Source of the DNA: SPDF01 sp963699825
GTDB taxonomy: Bacteria > Gemmatimonadota > Gemmatimonadetes > Gemmatimonadales > GWC2-71-9
Direction: 5' to 3'
Assembly: GCA_963699825.1 (NCBI GenBank)
Contig: CAVOVI010000001.1
Coordinates: forward strand, 186,001-250,000
Length of the DNA: 64,000 nt
Every line of letters begins with the position of its first letter. Position 1 is the stretch's first letter. The notes beneath the pieces are model-generated. The model saw nothing but the letters and a program-made list of their open reading frames with translations. It did not search any database and was not told the DNA's origin. A program made the position numbers and the translations under genes. Shown here piece after piece: positions 19,766-28,763 of the stretch.

Positions 19766-21061
19766 ATGCCCTACGTCCAAATCAACGAACTGCACCGGCA
19801 CGTCGGTCAGTCTGTCACCGTCCGCGGATGGGTGGCCACCACCCGCTCCAGCGGCAAAATCGCCTTCGTCGTCCTCCGGGACGGTTCGGGATATCTGCAG
19901 ACCGTATTCTCCAAGCGGGAAGTGCCGGAGGCGACCTGGAACCGGATTTCCGAACTGACGCAGGAAGCGTCGATCGCCGTGACCGGCGAGGTCCGGGCCG
20001 ACGCTCGCGCGCCTGGCGGCCATGAGCTGACAGCGACTGATGTCGAAATCCTGGGGACGAGTCCGGAGTATCCCATCTCGCCCAAGGAGCACGGAAGCGC
20101 GTTCCTCTTCGAGCACCGACACCTCTGGCTTCGCAGCCGCCGGCAGGTGGCCATCGCCAAGGTGCGGAACGAGGTGGTGCAGGGTATCAGGGACTTCTTC
20201 TACGACCGCGACTTCGTGCTGGTGGACACGCCGATTCTCACTGGGTCGATCGGCGAGGAGGCGGGGAATCTCTTCAGCACCGACTATTTCGATCTGGGGA
20301 AGGCGTACCTGGCGCAGACCGGCCAGCTCTACGTCGAGGCGGCCGCTGCCGCGCTTGGGAAAGTCTACTGCTTCGGGCCGACCTTCCGGGCCGAGAAGTC
20401 GAAGACCCGGCGCCACCTCACCGAGTTCTGGATGGTGGAGCCGGAGGTCGCGTGGAACGATTCGGACGCGAACATGACGCTGCAGGAGGAGTTCATCGCC
20501 TCGGTGGTGGCGCGTGTGCTCGATCGGCGCCAGGAAGAGCTGAAGGAACTGGAGCGCGACACGACCCCGCTGGAACGGGTCGTGGGCCCGTTTCCGCGCA
20601 TCAGCTACACCGACGCGGTGACCAGGCTGCAGGAACTCGGTTCGGACATCACGTGGGGGAAGGACCTGGGCGGGGACGACGAGACGCTGCTGGCCAAGGA
20701 ATACGACCGGCCGGTATTCGTCTTCAACTACCCGAAGGAGGTCAAGGCCTTCTACATGAAGGAAAACCCCGACGACCCCCGGACGGTGCTGAACAACGAC
20801 TGCCTGGCCCCCGAGGGTTACGGCGAGATCATCGGCGGTTCACAGCGCGAGGATGATCACGATCGGTTGCTTGCGAGGATCCTCGCCCAAGGGCTCGACC
20901 CGGAGGCGTATCGCTGGTATCTCGACCTGCGGAAGTACGGGACATTCGTGCACAGCGGTTTCGGCCTCGGCGTCGAGCGCACCATCGCCTGGATCTGCGG
21001 AAACCCGCACATCAGGGAGTCAATCGCGTTCCCGAGGCAGATTCACCGGCTCTATCCCTAG
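19766..21061 (+). CDS. asnS: Asparaginyl-tRNA synthetase
   Basis: Class II synthetase that charges tRNA-Asn. The N-terminal OB-fold anticodon-binding domain is visible (VTVRGWVATTRSSGKIAFVV). Class II motif 2 is FGPTFRAEKSKTRRHLTEFW, characteristic of AsnS over AspS. EEAGNLFSTDYF precedes it, and motif 3 is GFGLGVERTIAWICG near the end. The 431 residues fit the bacterial enzyme. A possible promoter sits just upstream, so this gene may start a new transcript. Its stop overlaps the convergent mazG stop by 4 bases. Having AsnRS means asparagine coding need not depend solely on the AspRS/GatCAB route. Confidence 0.97.
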   Translation: MPYVQINELHRHVGQSVTVRGWVATTRSSGKIAFVVLRDGSGYLQTVFSKREVPEATWNRISELTQEASIAVTGEVRADARAPGGHELTATDVEILGTSPEYPISPKEHGSAFLFEHRHLWLRSRRQVAIAKVRNEVVQGIRDFFYDRDFVLVDTPILTGSIGEEAGNLFSTDYFDLGKAYLAQTGQLYVEAAAAALGKVYCFGPTFRAEKSKTRRHLTEFWMVEPEVAWNDSDANMTLQEEFIASVVARVLDRRQEELKELERDTTPLERVVGPFPRISYTDAVTRLQELGSDITWGKDLGGDDETLLAKEYDRPVFVFNYPKEVKAFYMKENPDDPRTVLNNDCLAPEGYGEIIGGSQREDDHDRLLARILAQGLDPEAYRWYLDLRKYGTFVHSGFGLGVERTIAWICGNPHIRESIAFPRQIHRLYP

Positions 21062-21855
21062 AGCTTCTTCACCTCGTCCCAGAGTTCGTCCAGTTTTGCC
21101 AGACCCGCCGAGTGGAGATCGATTCCCCGCTCGGCGGCAAGCCGTTCCACCCCCCGGAAGCGCTCGATGAACTTTCGGTTCGCCCCGTCGAGCGCGACAC
21201 CGGGTGCCACGCCCGCCTTCCGAGAGAGATTGACCACCGCGAAGAGCAGGTCCCCGATCTCCTCGATCAACTCGGGCGAGGCCACCGGCTCCGGCGAATG
21301 CTCCGTGTACTGCCCCCCTGCCTCCCGGCCCCCCGGCCTCGCCTGCGGAAGTTGTTCCACAACTTCCGCTATCTCCTCGCGCACCTTCTCCAGCGGCCCT
21401 CGTACGTCGTCCCAGTCGAATCCGACGGATGCCGCTCGCTCCTGCAGCCGGAACGCATGGAGCAGGGGAGGAAGCGTCGGGGGAAGGCCTTCGAGAGTGC
21501 CGCGCACTCGCTCCCGTCGCTTCAGCTCTTCCCATGGCTGGGCGGGACCGAGATCGAACAGGTGGGGGTGCCGACGCTGCATCTTGGCGATCAGGTCGTC
21601 CGCCACCTCTTCCGCCGTGAACTCTCCGAGTTCCTCGGCGAGCACCAATTGCCAGGCCAGGTGGAGGAGGAAATCCCCCATCTCGTCCCGCAATAACTCC
21701 GGGTCTCCCGAGCCGATCGCCTGATCGACTTCGAGCACTTCCTCGACCAGATAGGGGCGCAGGGTGTCGCGGGTTTGCGCCCGATCCCAGGGGCACCGGA
21801 CGCGCAGGTCCCGGACGATCTCCATGGCGCGTCCAAGCGCTGAATTCTCTTGCAT
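21058..21855 (-). CDS. mazG: Nucleoside triphosphate pyrophosphohydrolase MazG
   Basis: The only minus-strand gene I support. It is an all-alpha NTP pyrophosphohydrolase that removes aberrant nucleotides and in some bacteria tunes ppGpp. Of two MazG domains, the first is the catalytic type, with LRVRCPWDRAQTRDTLRPYL, VEEVLEVDQAI and LRDEMGDFLLHLAWQLVLAEE (EExxE...ExxD metal ligands). The second has VREEIAEVVEQL and LIEEIGDLLFAVVNLSRK. Length is 265 residues. The ATG at 21855 faces alr across 35 bases, so the two genes share a divergent promoter region. It is convergent with asnS, with overlapping stops. Confidence 0.94.
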   Translation of the reverse strand: MQENSALGRAMEIVRDLRVRCPWDRAQTRDTLRPYLVEEVLEVDQAIGSGDPELLRDEMGDFLLHLAWQLVLAEELGEFTAEEVADDLIAKMQRRHPHLFDLGPAQPWEELKRRERVRGTLEGLPPTLPPLLHAFRLQERAASVGFDWDDVRGPLEKVREEIAEVVEQLPQARPGGREAGGQYTEHSPEPVASPELIEEIGDLLFAVVNLSRKAGVAPGVALDGANRKFIERFRGVERLAAERGIDLHSAGLAKLDELWDEVKKL

Positions 21856-21878
21856 TTATCCTCCGTGAACGGTATCAT
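21850..21878 (+). promoter_or_regulatory. Likely alr promoter in the mazG-alr divergent region
   Basis: TTGCAT at 21850-21855 and TATCAT at 21873-21878 are separated by exactly 17 bases, a good housekeeping-type pair that ends 12 bases before the alr GTG. The -35 overlaps the mazG start codon, so expression of the two genes may interfere. Confidence 0.5.
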
Positions 21879-21890
21879 ACCCGCCGTCTC

Positions 21891-22973
21891 GTGAGCGCGT
21901 CAAACCCGATCCTGCCTGCCCGTTCCTGGGCCGATATCGACCTTGGCGCCCTCGTCGCCAACGCCCGGACCGTGCTCTCGGTCTCCGGCTCCCGATTACT
22001 CCCGATGGTCAAGGCCAACGCCTACGGCATCGGCGCTGCTGCGGCGACGCGCGTCCTGGAGGCCGTGGACCCGTGGGGCTACGGTGTCGTCGCAGTGGAG
22101 GAGGGGGTGGAGCTCCGTCGCTCCGGGATTCGCCGCCCGATCATCGTCTTCGGGCCGCTCTCGGCGGAAGGGATGGAGACCTGTTTCCGCGAGGAGCTGC
22201 GCCCGGCACTCGGCGACCTGGACCAACTGCGAACGTGGCTTGCCACTGGGAACCGTCCCTTCCACGTCGAGATCGACACCGGGATGCGGCGGCTCGGTTT
22301 TTCCTGGAACGACCGGGAGCTCCTCGGCGAGGCGGGGCGCCTGCTGGCGGGTGCAACGGGGTGGGAAGGAGTGTTCACGCACTTCCATTCTGCCGATGTC
22401 GACCTGGATTCGGCTGGCGAACAGTGGGACCGGTTTCAGTCGGTGATCGACGCATTCCCGCGGCGACCGGCGCTGATTCATGCGGCCAGCAGCGCGGCCG
22501 CGCTCCAGGGCCGACGTTTTGCCGGCGATATGGTCCGGCCGGGCATCTTCCTCTATGGCGGAGCCGCGGGGCCGTTGGCGCCGGAAGTCGTCGTCCGCTT
22601 TCGTGCGCCGGTCGTGTCGAGTCGGCGGGTCTCGCCGGGCGACACCGTCAGCTACGAGGCGACCTGGCGTGCGACCTCGCCCACTACCATCGTCACCCTC
22701 GCGGCCGGGTACGCCGACGGCGTGCCGCGGGCGTTGGGTGGCAGGGGATCAGTGGAGCTGGGAGGGGCGCTCCACCCGATCGTGGGCCGGGTGACAATGG
22801 ACTTCACGATGGTTGATGTGGGGAACGCAGCGGTCCCGATCGGCTCCATCGCCACCATCTACGGCGGCGCCGTATCGCTGGATGCACAGGCGGCGGCAGC
22901 GGGGAGCATCAGCTACGAACTGTTGACGGGACTCGGTGGCCGAGTGGCCCGTCGCTACGCGGAGGGAAAATGA
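21891..22973 (+). CDS. alr: Alanine racemase
   Basis: PLP enzyme that makes D-alanine for the MurF substrate D-Ala-D-Ala. The PLP lysine is in PMVKANAYGIG (about residue 40), the usual site. The catalytic tyrosine of the other face is in DTVSYEATWRA (about residue 254), and AAGYADGVPRAL follows. The C-terminal beta domain has GRVTMDFTMVDVG. The 360 residues are typical. GTG at 21891 is chosen because it directly follows the promoter-like pair and gives the SWADIDLGALVANAR start of the barrel at residue 11. It overlaps the next gene by ATGA. Together with the dcw cluster it covers D-Ala supply for the wall. Confidence 0.95.
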   Translation: MSASNPILPARSWADIDLGALVANARTVLSVSGSRLLPMVKANAYGIGAAAATRVLEAVDPWGYGVVAVEEGVELRRSGIRRPIIVFGPLSAEGMETCFREELRPALGDLDQLRTWLATGNRPFHVEIDTGMRRLGFSWNDRELLGEAGRLLAGATGWEGVFTHFHSADVDLDSAGEQWDRFQSVIDAFPRRPALIHAASSAAALQGRRFAGDMVRPGIFLYGGAAGPLAPEVVVRFRAPVVSSRRVSPGDTVSYEATWRATSPTTIVTLAAGYADGVPRALGGRGSVELGGALHPIVGRVTMDFTMVDVGNAAVPIGSIATIYGGAVSLDAQAAAAGSISYELLTGLGGRVARRYAEGK

Positions 22974-23226
22974 ACCAGCATTTCATGTCACTCGTCCTCG
23001 GCCTGGCGCAGCAGGCGGAAGGGGCGTTGTCCGGCAAGCTGCCGCCGGGGGCCGAAGGGTTCAGCGAGCAGCGATGCCCGACAGGTGGGACAGGCGTTGA
23101 TCGACACTCTCGGGATGCTGCAGGAAAAGACCGCCGGGACAGCTCGAGCCGGACGAGAAGAAGCTGATCGACGAGGTCCTGACGGCGCTCCGCTTCCGCT
23201 TCGTCCAGGGAATTGCCACGCCATGA
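22970..23226 (+). CDS. Small DUF1844-family protein (two frame breaks)
   Basis: A short helical protein of unknown role, often found near housekeeping genes in deep-branching phyla. Read across frames it is MNQHFMSLVLGLAQQAEGAL, then KLPPGAEGFSE, then DARQVGQALIDTLGMLQEKT and EPDEKKLIDEVLTALRFRFV. IDTLGMLQEKTxG followed by a charged E-rich helix and an LR-x-FV ending is the DUF1844 pattern as I know it. Surplus bases near 23070 and 23140 break the frame; removal leaves 84 residues. The ATG overlaps the alr stop, and the stop overlaps the deoB start. Function is not known for the family. Confidence 0.72.
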
Positions 23227-24392
23227 ATCGGCGTGCGGTGATCGTGGTGCTGGATGGGCTCGGTATCGGCCCGGCGCACGACACGACCACCTACGGCGAC
23301 ACAGGGAGTGATACTCTCGGCAACACCCTGCGAAGCGTAGGTGGCCTGTCGCTGCCGAATCTCGAGGCGTTGGGGCTCGGGTGCTGCGCGCCGCTGCAGG
23401 GCGTCCCGGCCGTCACGACGCCCTCGGCCGCGTGGGGGACCTGTCAGCCCGCGGGCGCCGGGAAGGACTCCACGACAGGGCATTGGGAACTCTGCGGGCT
23501 GACCCTGCGGCAGCCCTTTCCGACGTATCCAAATGGCTTCCCGGATGACCTGATCGCCGAGTTCTCGCGCCGGACCGGCCGGGGAGTGCTGGGGAATGTC
23601 GCCGCCTCGGGGACGGCCATTCTCGACGAGCTCGGGGAGGAGCACCAGCGGACGGGGGACTGGATCGTCTACACGTCGGCGGACAGCGTCTTCCAGGTCG
23701 CCGCACACGAGGGAGTGGTGCCGCTCGGGGAGTTGTACGCCGCCTGCGCGGCGGCGCGCGACCTCCTCCAGCCCCCGCACGCTGTCTCGCGGGTCATCGC
23801 CCGCCCGTTCGTGGGGACTCCCGGTGCCTGGAGACGGACTGCCCACCGGAAGGACATCAGCCTGCCGCCCCCGGGCCCCACACTGCTGGATCAGCTGGCG
23901 CGCCAGCATGTGCCGAGACTCGGGATCGGCAAGGTGGACGACTTGTTCGCGGGCCGGAACATCTCCAGCGTCCACGCGGCGACGAATGCCGAGGGATACC
24001 ACCTGATCGGCTCGGCGCTGGAGAGTGCGCGGCGGGGGCTGATCTTCGCGAACATTCTTGAATTCGACCAGTCGTGGGGGCACCGGAACGACGTGCCAGG
24101 ATTCGCCGCCGGGCTGCGGGAGCTGGACCGGGCCCTTCCGGGACTCCTGGGCCGGGTACGGGAGGGCGACCTCGTTATCTTTACCGCGGATCACGGGAAC
24201 GACCCGACCACCCCGTCCACCGACCATTCGCGTGAACGGGTGCCCCTGCTCGTCTATGGCCCTCGGGTGAACGCGGTCCCGCTGGGGGAGCGCTCGACGT
24301 TCGCGGACATCGGGCAGACCGTCGCCGAGTTTCTTGGCACCGCCCCGCTGGAGTCGGGGCGCTCGTTTCTGGGAGAAGTCTGGAATGGCTGA
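23223..24392 (+). CDS. deoB: Phosphopentomutase
   Basis: Interconverts (deoxy)ribose 1-phosphate and 5-phosphate in nucleoside salvage. It belongs to the alkaline-phosphatase superfamily. The N-terminal metal site is RRAVIVVLDGLGIGPAHD, the phosphorylated threonine region is KDSTTGHWELCG, later metal ligands are in FDQSWGHRNDVPGF and FTADHGNDPTTPSTDHSRE. These HGNDPT and DHxRE motifs are characteristic of DeoB. Length 389 residues is usual. The chosen ATG overlaps the stop of the DUF1844 gene; upstream in-frame codons belong to that gene. cdd follows with an 8-base overlap, so the pair forms a pyrimidine and purine nucleoside salvage unit. Confidence 0.95.
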   Translation: MNRRAVIVVLDGLGIGPAHDTTTYGDTGSDTLGNTLRSVGGLSLPNLEALGLGCCAPLQGVPAVTTPSAAWGTCQPAGAGKDSTTGHWELCGLTLRQPFPTYPNGFPDDLIAEFSRRTGRGVLGNVAASGTAILDELGEEHQRTGDWIVYTSADSVFQVAAHEGVVPLGELYAACAAARDLLQPPHAVSRVIARPFVGTPGAWRRTAHRKDISLPPPGPTLLDQLARQHVPRLGIGKVDDLFAGRNISSVHAATNAEGYHLIGSALESARRGLIFANILEFDQSWGHRNDVPGFAAGLRELDRALPGLLGRVREGDLVIFTADHGNDPTTPSTDHSRERVPLLVYGPRVNAVPLGERSTFADIGQTVAEFLGTAPLESGRSFLGEVWNG

Positions 24393-24777
24393 AGCGCTGC
24401 TTGAGGCCGCCCGTGCGGTACAGCAACATGCCCACGCCCCCTATTCGGGGTTCAGGGTCGGGGCGGCGCTAGAGACCGAGGATGGCCAGGTGTTTGTCGG
24501 CTGCAACGTGGAGAACGCCTCGTACGGCCTGACCATCTGTGCCGAACGGTCGGCGCTCGTCTCGGCGGTCGCGGCCGGCCACCGCCGGTTTCGTCGGATC
24601 GTGGTTGTCAGCGACAGCGATCCGCCCGCCTCGCCCTGTGGGGCGTGCCGGCAGATGCTGGCGGAGTTTGGGCTCGCGCTGCGCGTGGACGCGGTCGGGC
24701 CGGGGCAGGCGCTGCACTGGACCCTGGCAGAACTGCTGCCTGACGCATTTACCTCGCACCGTCTTGAGGCATCTTGA
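24385..24777 (+). CDS. cdd: Cytidine deaminase
   Basis: Zinc enzyme that deaminates cytidine and deoxycytidine to (deoxy)uridine. The homotetrameric-type fold is indicated by 130 residues. AHAPYSGFRVGAAL is the substrate loop, TICAERSAL carries the zinc cysteine and catalytic glutamate, and PCGACRQML gives the other two zinc cysteines. GCNVENASYGLT is also conserved. ATG 24385 is preferred over the upstream in-frame ATG at 24334 because it gives the standard short N-terminus and lies at the deoB stop. It pairs functionally with deoB. Its stop overlaps the TTG of the following lipoprotein gene. Confidence 0.95.
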   Translation: MAEALLEAARAVQQHAHAPYSGFRVGAALETEDGQVFVGCNVENASYGLTICAERSALVSAVAAGHRRFRRIVVVSDSDPPASPCGACRQMLAEFGLALRVDAVGPGQALHWTLAELLPDAFTSHRLEAS

Positions 24778-26003
24778 TCGAACTTCTCTCCCGGCTTGGC
24801 GTGCAGCGACTTGCCATCGGGGTTGTCGGCCTTGTCGCCGTCGGCCTCGCCGGATGCACTGAGGACTTCACCACGCCAGGCTCGTGTCCCCAGACCTGCC
24901 CGGGCGGGACGATCGTCATCCGCGACACCGTGATCGACGCGGTGTTCGGCGGGGACAGCACCTACCTGGGATATGTCTTCCCCGGGGAAGGGACCGGGCT
25001 GCTCACCTCGACGACCGGGTCCACGAACCAGTACCTCACCGCGATGCGGTATGGTGCCCTGCCGGATTCTGTCCGGATCGACGACTCGCTCTACGCCTAC
25101 ACCATCGACAGCGTCGCCCTCACCCTGGGGGTGCTGGCGCGTGATTCGGCCGCCACCGGGCTCTGGCTGCAATTGTTCCGGGCGCCGGCGACTCTCGATA
25201 GCGGGGTCACGTTCACCGACGTCTCGGGTTTCATGACCCCGGGCACGTTCCTGGACAGTCTCGCCATCAATGACACGCTTTCGTCGGGCAACGTGCGGGC
25301 GGTGTTCGAGGGCGCGGATCTGCTGAAGCTCGCGATCCCGCCGGCCGACAGTGGCGTCCTCGCCATCGCGATCGCCCTGACGGCGGATTCGGTGACGGGG
25401 GTCGAGCTCGGCAATCTGACGGCGGCCACCTTCCTGCCGACGATCACCTGGTACATCAGCGTGCCGGAGGTCGACTCTACCAAGCAGCCGGCGAACATCC
25501 GCCGGGTGCCGACCTTCGCGACCTACGTGCAGGAAGACCCGCCGGCCCTGGATCCGGACCAGTTGATGGTCGGGGGAGCACCGTCGGCGCGTTTCATCGT
25601 CCGGTTCAGCGTCCCCGACAGCGTACTGATCGGTGCGGAGATCCTCCGTGCCGAGCTTCTGCTCACGCCGGTCCAGCCGATCACGGGCGTGCCGAACATC
25701 GGGACCACCATCACCGCCCGCGGCGTCCTCAGCGATCAAGGAGGGAAATCCCCTCTCGTGCCACTGATCGCCAACTCGTCGCTGGTGACCATCGGCTCCG
25801 CGGACACGGTGATCGTGGAGGTGGTGGATATCGTGCGCACCTGGCAGTTCCCGACAAACCCTCCGGCCCAGGCGTTCTTCATCTCGCTCCAGCCCGAGGC
25901 TTCGTCGTTCACGATCCCGATCTTCGCATCCACTCGCAGCGCCGCCGGCGCTCCGCGCCTTCGGGTCACCTATGTGGCATCGCTCGATTTCGAGGAGCCC
26001 TGA
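24774..26003 (+). CDS. Predicted lipoprotein, function unknown
   Basis: A 409-residue exported protein. TTG at 24774 overlaps the cdd stop (TTGA). A signal peptide runs to the lipobox VGLAGC, which places the lipidated cysteine near residue 28, followed by acidic and cysteine-containing TEDFTTPGSCPQTC. The body is rich in beta-strand patterns (VRIDDSLYAYTIDSVALTLG, GAEILRAELLLTPV, RLRVTYVASLDF), suggesting repeated beta-sandwich domains like those of DNRLRE or DUF4270-type lipoproteins, but I cannot assign a family. The next gene starts directly after the stop and encodes an outer-membrane barrel, so the two may act together at the outer membrane. That link is inference. Confidence 0.75.
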   Translation: MIELLSRLGVQRLAIGVVGLVAVGLAGCTEDFTTPGSCPQTCPGGTIVIRDTVIDAVFGGDSTYLGYVFPGEGTGLLTSTTGSTNQYLTAMRYGALPDSVRIDDSLYAYTIDSVALTLGVLARDSAATGLWLQLFRAPATLDSGVTFTDVSGFMTPGTFLDSLAINDTLSSGNVRAVFEGADLLKLAIPPADSGVLAIAIALTADSVTGVELGNLTAATFLPTITWYISVPEVDSTKQPANIRRVPTFATYVQEDPPALDPDQLMVGGAPSARFIVRFSVPDSVLIGAEILRAELLLTPVQPITGVPNIGTTITARGVLSDQGGKSPLVPLIANSSLVTIGSADTVIVEVVDIVRTWQFPTNPPAQAFFISLQPEASSFTIPIFASTRSAAGAPRLRVTYVASLDFEEP

Positions 26004-27146
26004 GTGCGACGCTTCCTGACCACCCTCGCGCTCCTCTGCGGCGCCGGCGGCAGTGCCGCCGCGCAGTCCTCGACGTTCGACGTGCGCGCCCTCGGGATTC
26101 CGCAGCCGCCGCTGTCGGCGCGCGCGGTGGGCATGGCCGGCAGCGCGAGCATGCTCGACGGCATGTCGGCCACGAATCCCGCGGCGATCACCTCCATCAT
26201 CGGGCTGACGATCGGGTTCAACATGTTCCAGAACTGGCGGTCCAGCACGACGCCGGGCGGGACGGGTTCCGGCGCCGATGCCGGGATGCCAAACCTGATC
26301 CTCGTCAACCGGATCAAGGACACCCCGTACTACTTCGCCGGGAGCTTCGGGTCGTATACCGATCGCGATTTCGGGTTCGTGACCACCGGCTCGACGCCAG
26401 TCAACGGACAGCCCGTCGAATTCCGTGATTCCCTCGAGTCGCGGGGAGGGACTTCCGATTTCCGGCTGGCCGTCGGATACCGGAACAAGAGCACGCTGGC
26501 CGTGGGGCTCGGGATTCATTTCATCACCGGCTCCAACCGCTTCTTCCTGAGCCGGATCTTCGATGACTCGCTCTTCGCGCCGGTTCGGCAGCGCTCCGAG
26601 CTGGCCTACAATGCGATCGGCATGAGCCTCGGGGCCGTATTTCATCCGATCGAGCCGCTCCTCATCAGCGGGTTGGTGCGGCGGGATGGCTCGATGAACG
26701 TCGACCGGGACTCCCTGCAGGCGTACACCTACGAACTGCCCTGGACTTTCGCCGGCGGCCTCCAGTACCAGCTCAAGGGGCGCGGAACCGTCAGCGCGGA
26801 GTTCACCTACACGACGTGGGCAGATGCCAACCAGGAACTCCTCGCCAACGGCGGGACCGGTGCGGAGAATTCACTCGACGCCGCACTCGGCGTGGAGCTC
26901 ACGACCTCCGGTCGGCAACCGAGCAAGTTCCCCCTGCGGTTCGGTGTCCGGAGCCGGAAATTGCCGTTCCCGCTGACGCCCGGAGTACAGCCATCGGAGT
27001 TCAGCGTGGCCGTGGGAACCGGAGGCCGGTTCGCCAAGAACCACGCCGCCGCCGATATCGCACTCCAGCGGCTCTGGCGGTCGGACGACAGTGGCTTCTC
27101 CGAGGACGCCTGGGTGCTCACCTTCGGCCTGACGTTGAAGCCCTGA
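26004..27146 (+). CDS. Outer-membrane beta-barrel protein (FadL/PorV-like)
   Basis: A 380-residue exported protein. GTG at 26004 follows the lipoprotein stop without a gap. The signal peptide MRRFLTTLALLCGAGGSAAA is cleaved before QSSTFDVRAL. SARAVGMAGSASMLDGMSAT followed by NPAA is the N-terminal pattern of FadL- and PorV-like barrels (an early glycine- and alanine-rich hatch with a NPA motif). Alternating hydrophobic strands follow, ending in SEDAWVLTFGLTLKP, a typical barrel C-terminus though without a terminal aromatic. The substrate is unknown. The lipoprotein-barrel pair sits between cdd and miaB. Confidence 0.78.
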   Translation: MRRFLTTLALLCGAGGSAAAQSSTFDVRALGIPQPPLSARAVGMAGSASMLDGMSATNPAAITSIIGLTIGFNMFQNWRSSTTPGGTGSGADAGMPNLILVNRIKDTPYYFAGSFGSYTDRDFGFVTTGSTPVNGQPVEFRDSLESRGGTSDFRLAVGYRNKSTLAVGLGIHFITGSNRFFLSRIFDDSLFAPVRQRSELAYNAIGMSLGAVFHPIEPLLISGLVRRDGSMNVDRDSLQAYTYELPWTFAGGLQYQLKGRGTVSAEFTYTTWADANQELLANGGTGAENSLDAALGVELTTSGRQPSKFPLRFGVRSRKLPFPLTPGVQPSEFSVAVGTGGRFAKNHAAADIALQRLWRSDDSGFSEDAWVLTFGLTLKP

Positions 27147-27147
27147 G

Positions 27148-28476
27148 GTGAGTCCCGACTCAACCCCTCGCCTGGTCTATGTAGAGACCTACGGCTGCCA
27201 GATGAATGTGGCGGATTCGTCCCTCATACTCGGGGCGCTCGGCCGCGAGGGCTTTGTGCCCACCGACAACCCCGAGGGCGCCGACGTCCTCCTGGTCAAT
27301 ACCTGCGCGGTCCGCGACAACGCGGAGCAGCGGGTGTTTGGCCGGGTCGGGGAGCTGCAACGATTCACCCGACCAGGCACCGTCCTCGGCGTCGTCGGGT
27401 GCATGGCGCAGCGCCTGGGTCCCGAACTGCTGGCGCGTGTCCCGCGGGTGGATCTCGTGGCTGGCCCCGATTCCTACCGAAATCTCCCCGACCTGATTCG
27501 CCAGGCGTTCGCGGGGGATCGCGTCCTCGACACGGAATTCCGGTCCTGGGAGCACTACGAGGATGTGCCGCAGGCGCGGGACGGGAGCCCGATGGCCTTT
27601 GTCACGGTGCAGCGGGGTTGCGATTACAAGTGCACATTCTGCATCGTTCCGTACACGCGTGGCGCGGAGCGGAGCCGCAAATTGGATGAGGTCGTCGGCG
27701 AGGTGGAGCATCTGGTCGCCGCCGGCACGACCGAGGTCACCCTCCTCGGGCAAACGGTCAACAGCTACCACGATGGCACGCACGACTTCGGCGACCTGCT
27801 GCGTGCTGTCGGCGCGGTTACCGGTGTCCGGCGGGTGCGGTTCACCAGCCCGTATCCGACCGACTTCACTCCGCGGGTCATCGAGGCCATGGTGGAGACG
27901 CCCGCGGTGTGCGAGCATGTCCACCTTCCGGCCCAGAGCGGCTCGGATGCGGTGCTTCGGCGGATGCTGCGGCGCTACACCCGCGCGCGGTACCTCGAGG
28001 TGGTTGAGGAGTTGCGTTCGGCGATGCCCGGCATCACGATTTCTACGGATCTCATCGTCGGCTTCCCGGGAGAGACGGAGGCTGACCTCGCCGAGACGCT
28101 CTCGCTGGTCGACGAGGCAGGGTTCGATGAGGCCTACACCTTCCTCTACTCGCCCCGGGACGGCACGCCCGCAATGCGGATCCCCGGACATGTGCCCGAG
28201 GAGGTCGGGGCGGAGCGGTTGCAGCGGTTGATCGGACACGTGCGGAACGCCACCCGGCAGCGGAACGCAGGGCGAGTGGGAGGCGTGCACGAAGTCCTGG
28301 TCGAGCGGCCCGCCCGCCGGGGCGGCCAGATGCTCGGGCGCACCCGCTCCAATCTGCTCGTCGTGCTCGACCTCCCCATGGAGAGCATCGGCGAGTATCG
28401 GACGGTCCGACTCACGGGCACAACTGGATCCACCTTCACGGGAGCCGTAGTCACCCCCCAACTGGCGGTCCTATGA
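27148..28476 (+). CDS. miaB: tRNA-2-methylthio-N6-dimethylallyladenosine synthase MiaB
   Basis: Radical-SAM methylthiotransferase that modifies A37 of tRNAs reading UNN codons. The N-terminal UPF0004 domain binds a second iron-sulfur cluster through cysteines in VETYGCQMNVADS, NTCAVRDNAE and GCMAQRLG. The radical-SAM motif is CDYKCTFCIVPYTRG (cysteines at about residues 158, 162 and 165). LPAQSGSDAVLRRMLRRYTR and DLIVGFPGET are family blocks, and a TRAM domain closes the protein. Length is 442 residues. MiaB is preferred to MtaB and RimO because of CIVPYTRG and NVADS. It overlaps comFB by ATGA. Confidence 0.95.
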   Translation: MSPDSTPRLVYVETYGCQMNVADSSLILGALGREGFVPTDNPEGADVLLVNTCAVRDNAEQRVFGRVGELQRFTRPGTVLGVVGCMAQRLGPELLARVPRVDLVAGPDSYRNLPDLIRQAFAGDRVLDTEFRSWEHYEDVPQARDGSPMAFVTVQRGCDYKCTFCIVPYTRGAERSRKLDEVVGEVEHLVAAGTTEVTLLGQTVNSYHDGTHDFGDLLRAVGAVTGVRRVRFTSPYPTDFTPRVIEAMVETPAVCEHVHLPAQSGSDAVLRRMLRRYTRARYLEVVEELRSAMPGITISTDLIVGFPGETEADLAETLSLVDEAGFDEAYTFLYSPRDGTPAMRIPGHVPEEVGAERLQRLIGHVRNATRQRNAGRVGGVHEVLVERPARRGGQMLGRTRSNLLVVLDLPMESIGEYRTVRLTGTTGSTFTGAVVTPQLAVL

Positions 28477-28757
28477 TCCACAACCTGGTTGAAGAACACG
28501 TGGTCGCGGCCTACGACGCGCTGAAGGGGCATTTCCCCGACTTCTGCGGCTGTGAGGTCTGCCGGAGCGACGTCCTCGTGTACGCGCTCAACCGCCTCCC
28601 TGCGCGGTATGTCGCGAGCATCGAGGGCAAGGTGGTGACCGAGTTGAATCTCGATAAGGACCAGACGCGCGTGACGATCGAGATCCACGTCATGGAGGGA
28701 TTCCGCAAGGTGACCCGAACCCCGCGCTGCGGCCGGGCCGCCCCTCCCACGAAATGA
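28473..28757 (+). CDS. comFB: Late-competence ComFB-family protein
   Basis: A 94-residue protein with the ComFB pattern: MIHNLVEEHVVAAYDALKG, FCGCEVCRSDVLVYALNRLP and ARYVASIEGKV. The cysteine cluster CGCEVC suggests metal binding, and the ALNxLPxxYV stretch is the best-kept part of the family. In Bacillus the gene lies in the comF operon. In cyanobacteria ComFB-type proteins have been linked to cyclic-nucleotide signalling and surface motility; I state this from memory of the family. Here it overlaps miaB and precedes comEC by 13 bases, which supports a link to DNA uptake. The basic, proline-rich tail (RCGRAAPPTK) is not part of the domain. Confidence 0.82.
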   Translation: MIHNLVEEHVVAAYDALKGHFPDFCGCEVCRSDVLVYALNRLPARYVASIEGKVVTELNLDKDQTRVTIEIHVMEGFRKVTRTPRCGRAAPPTK

Positions 28758-28763
28758 GAATGT

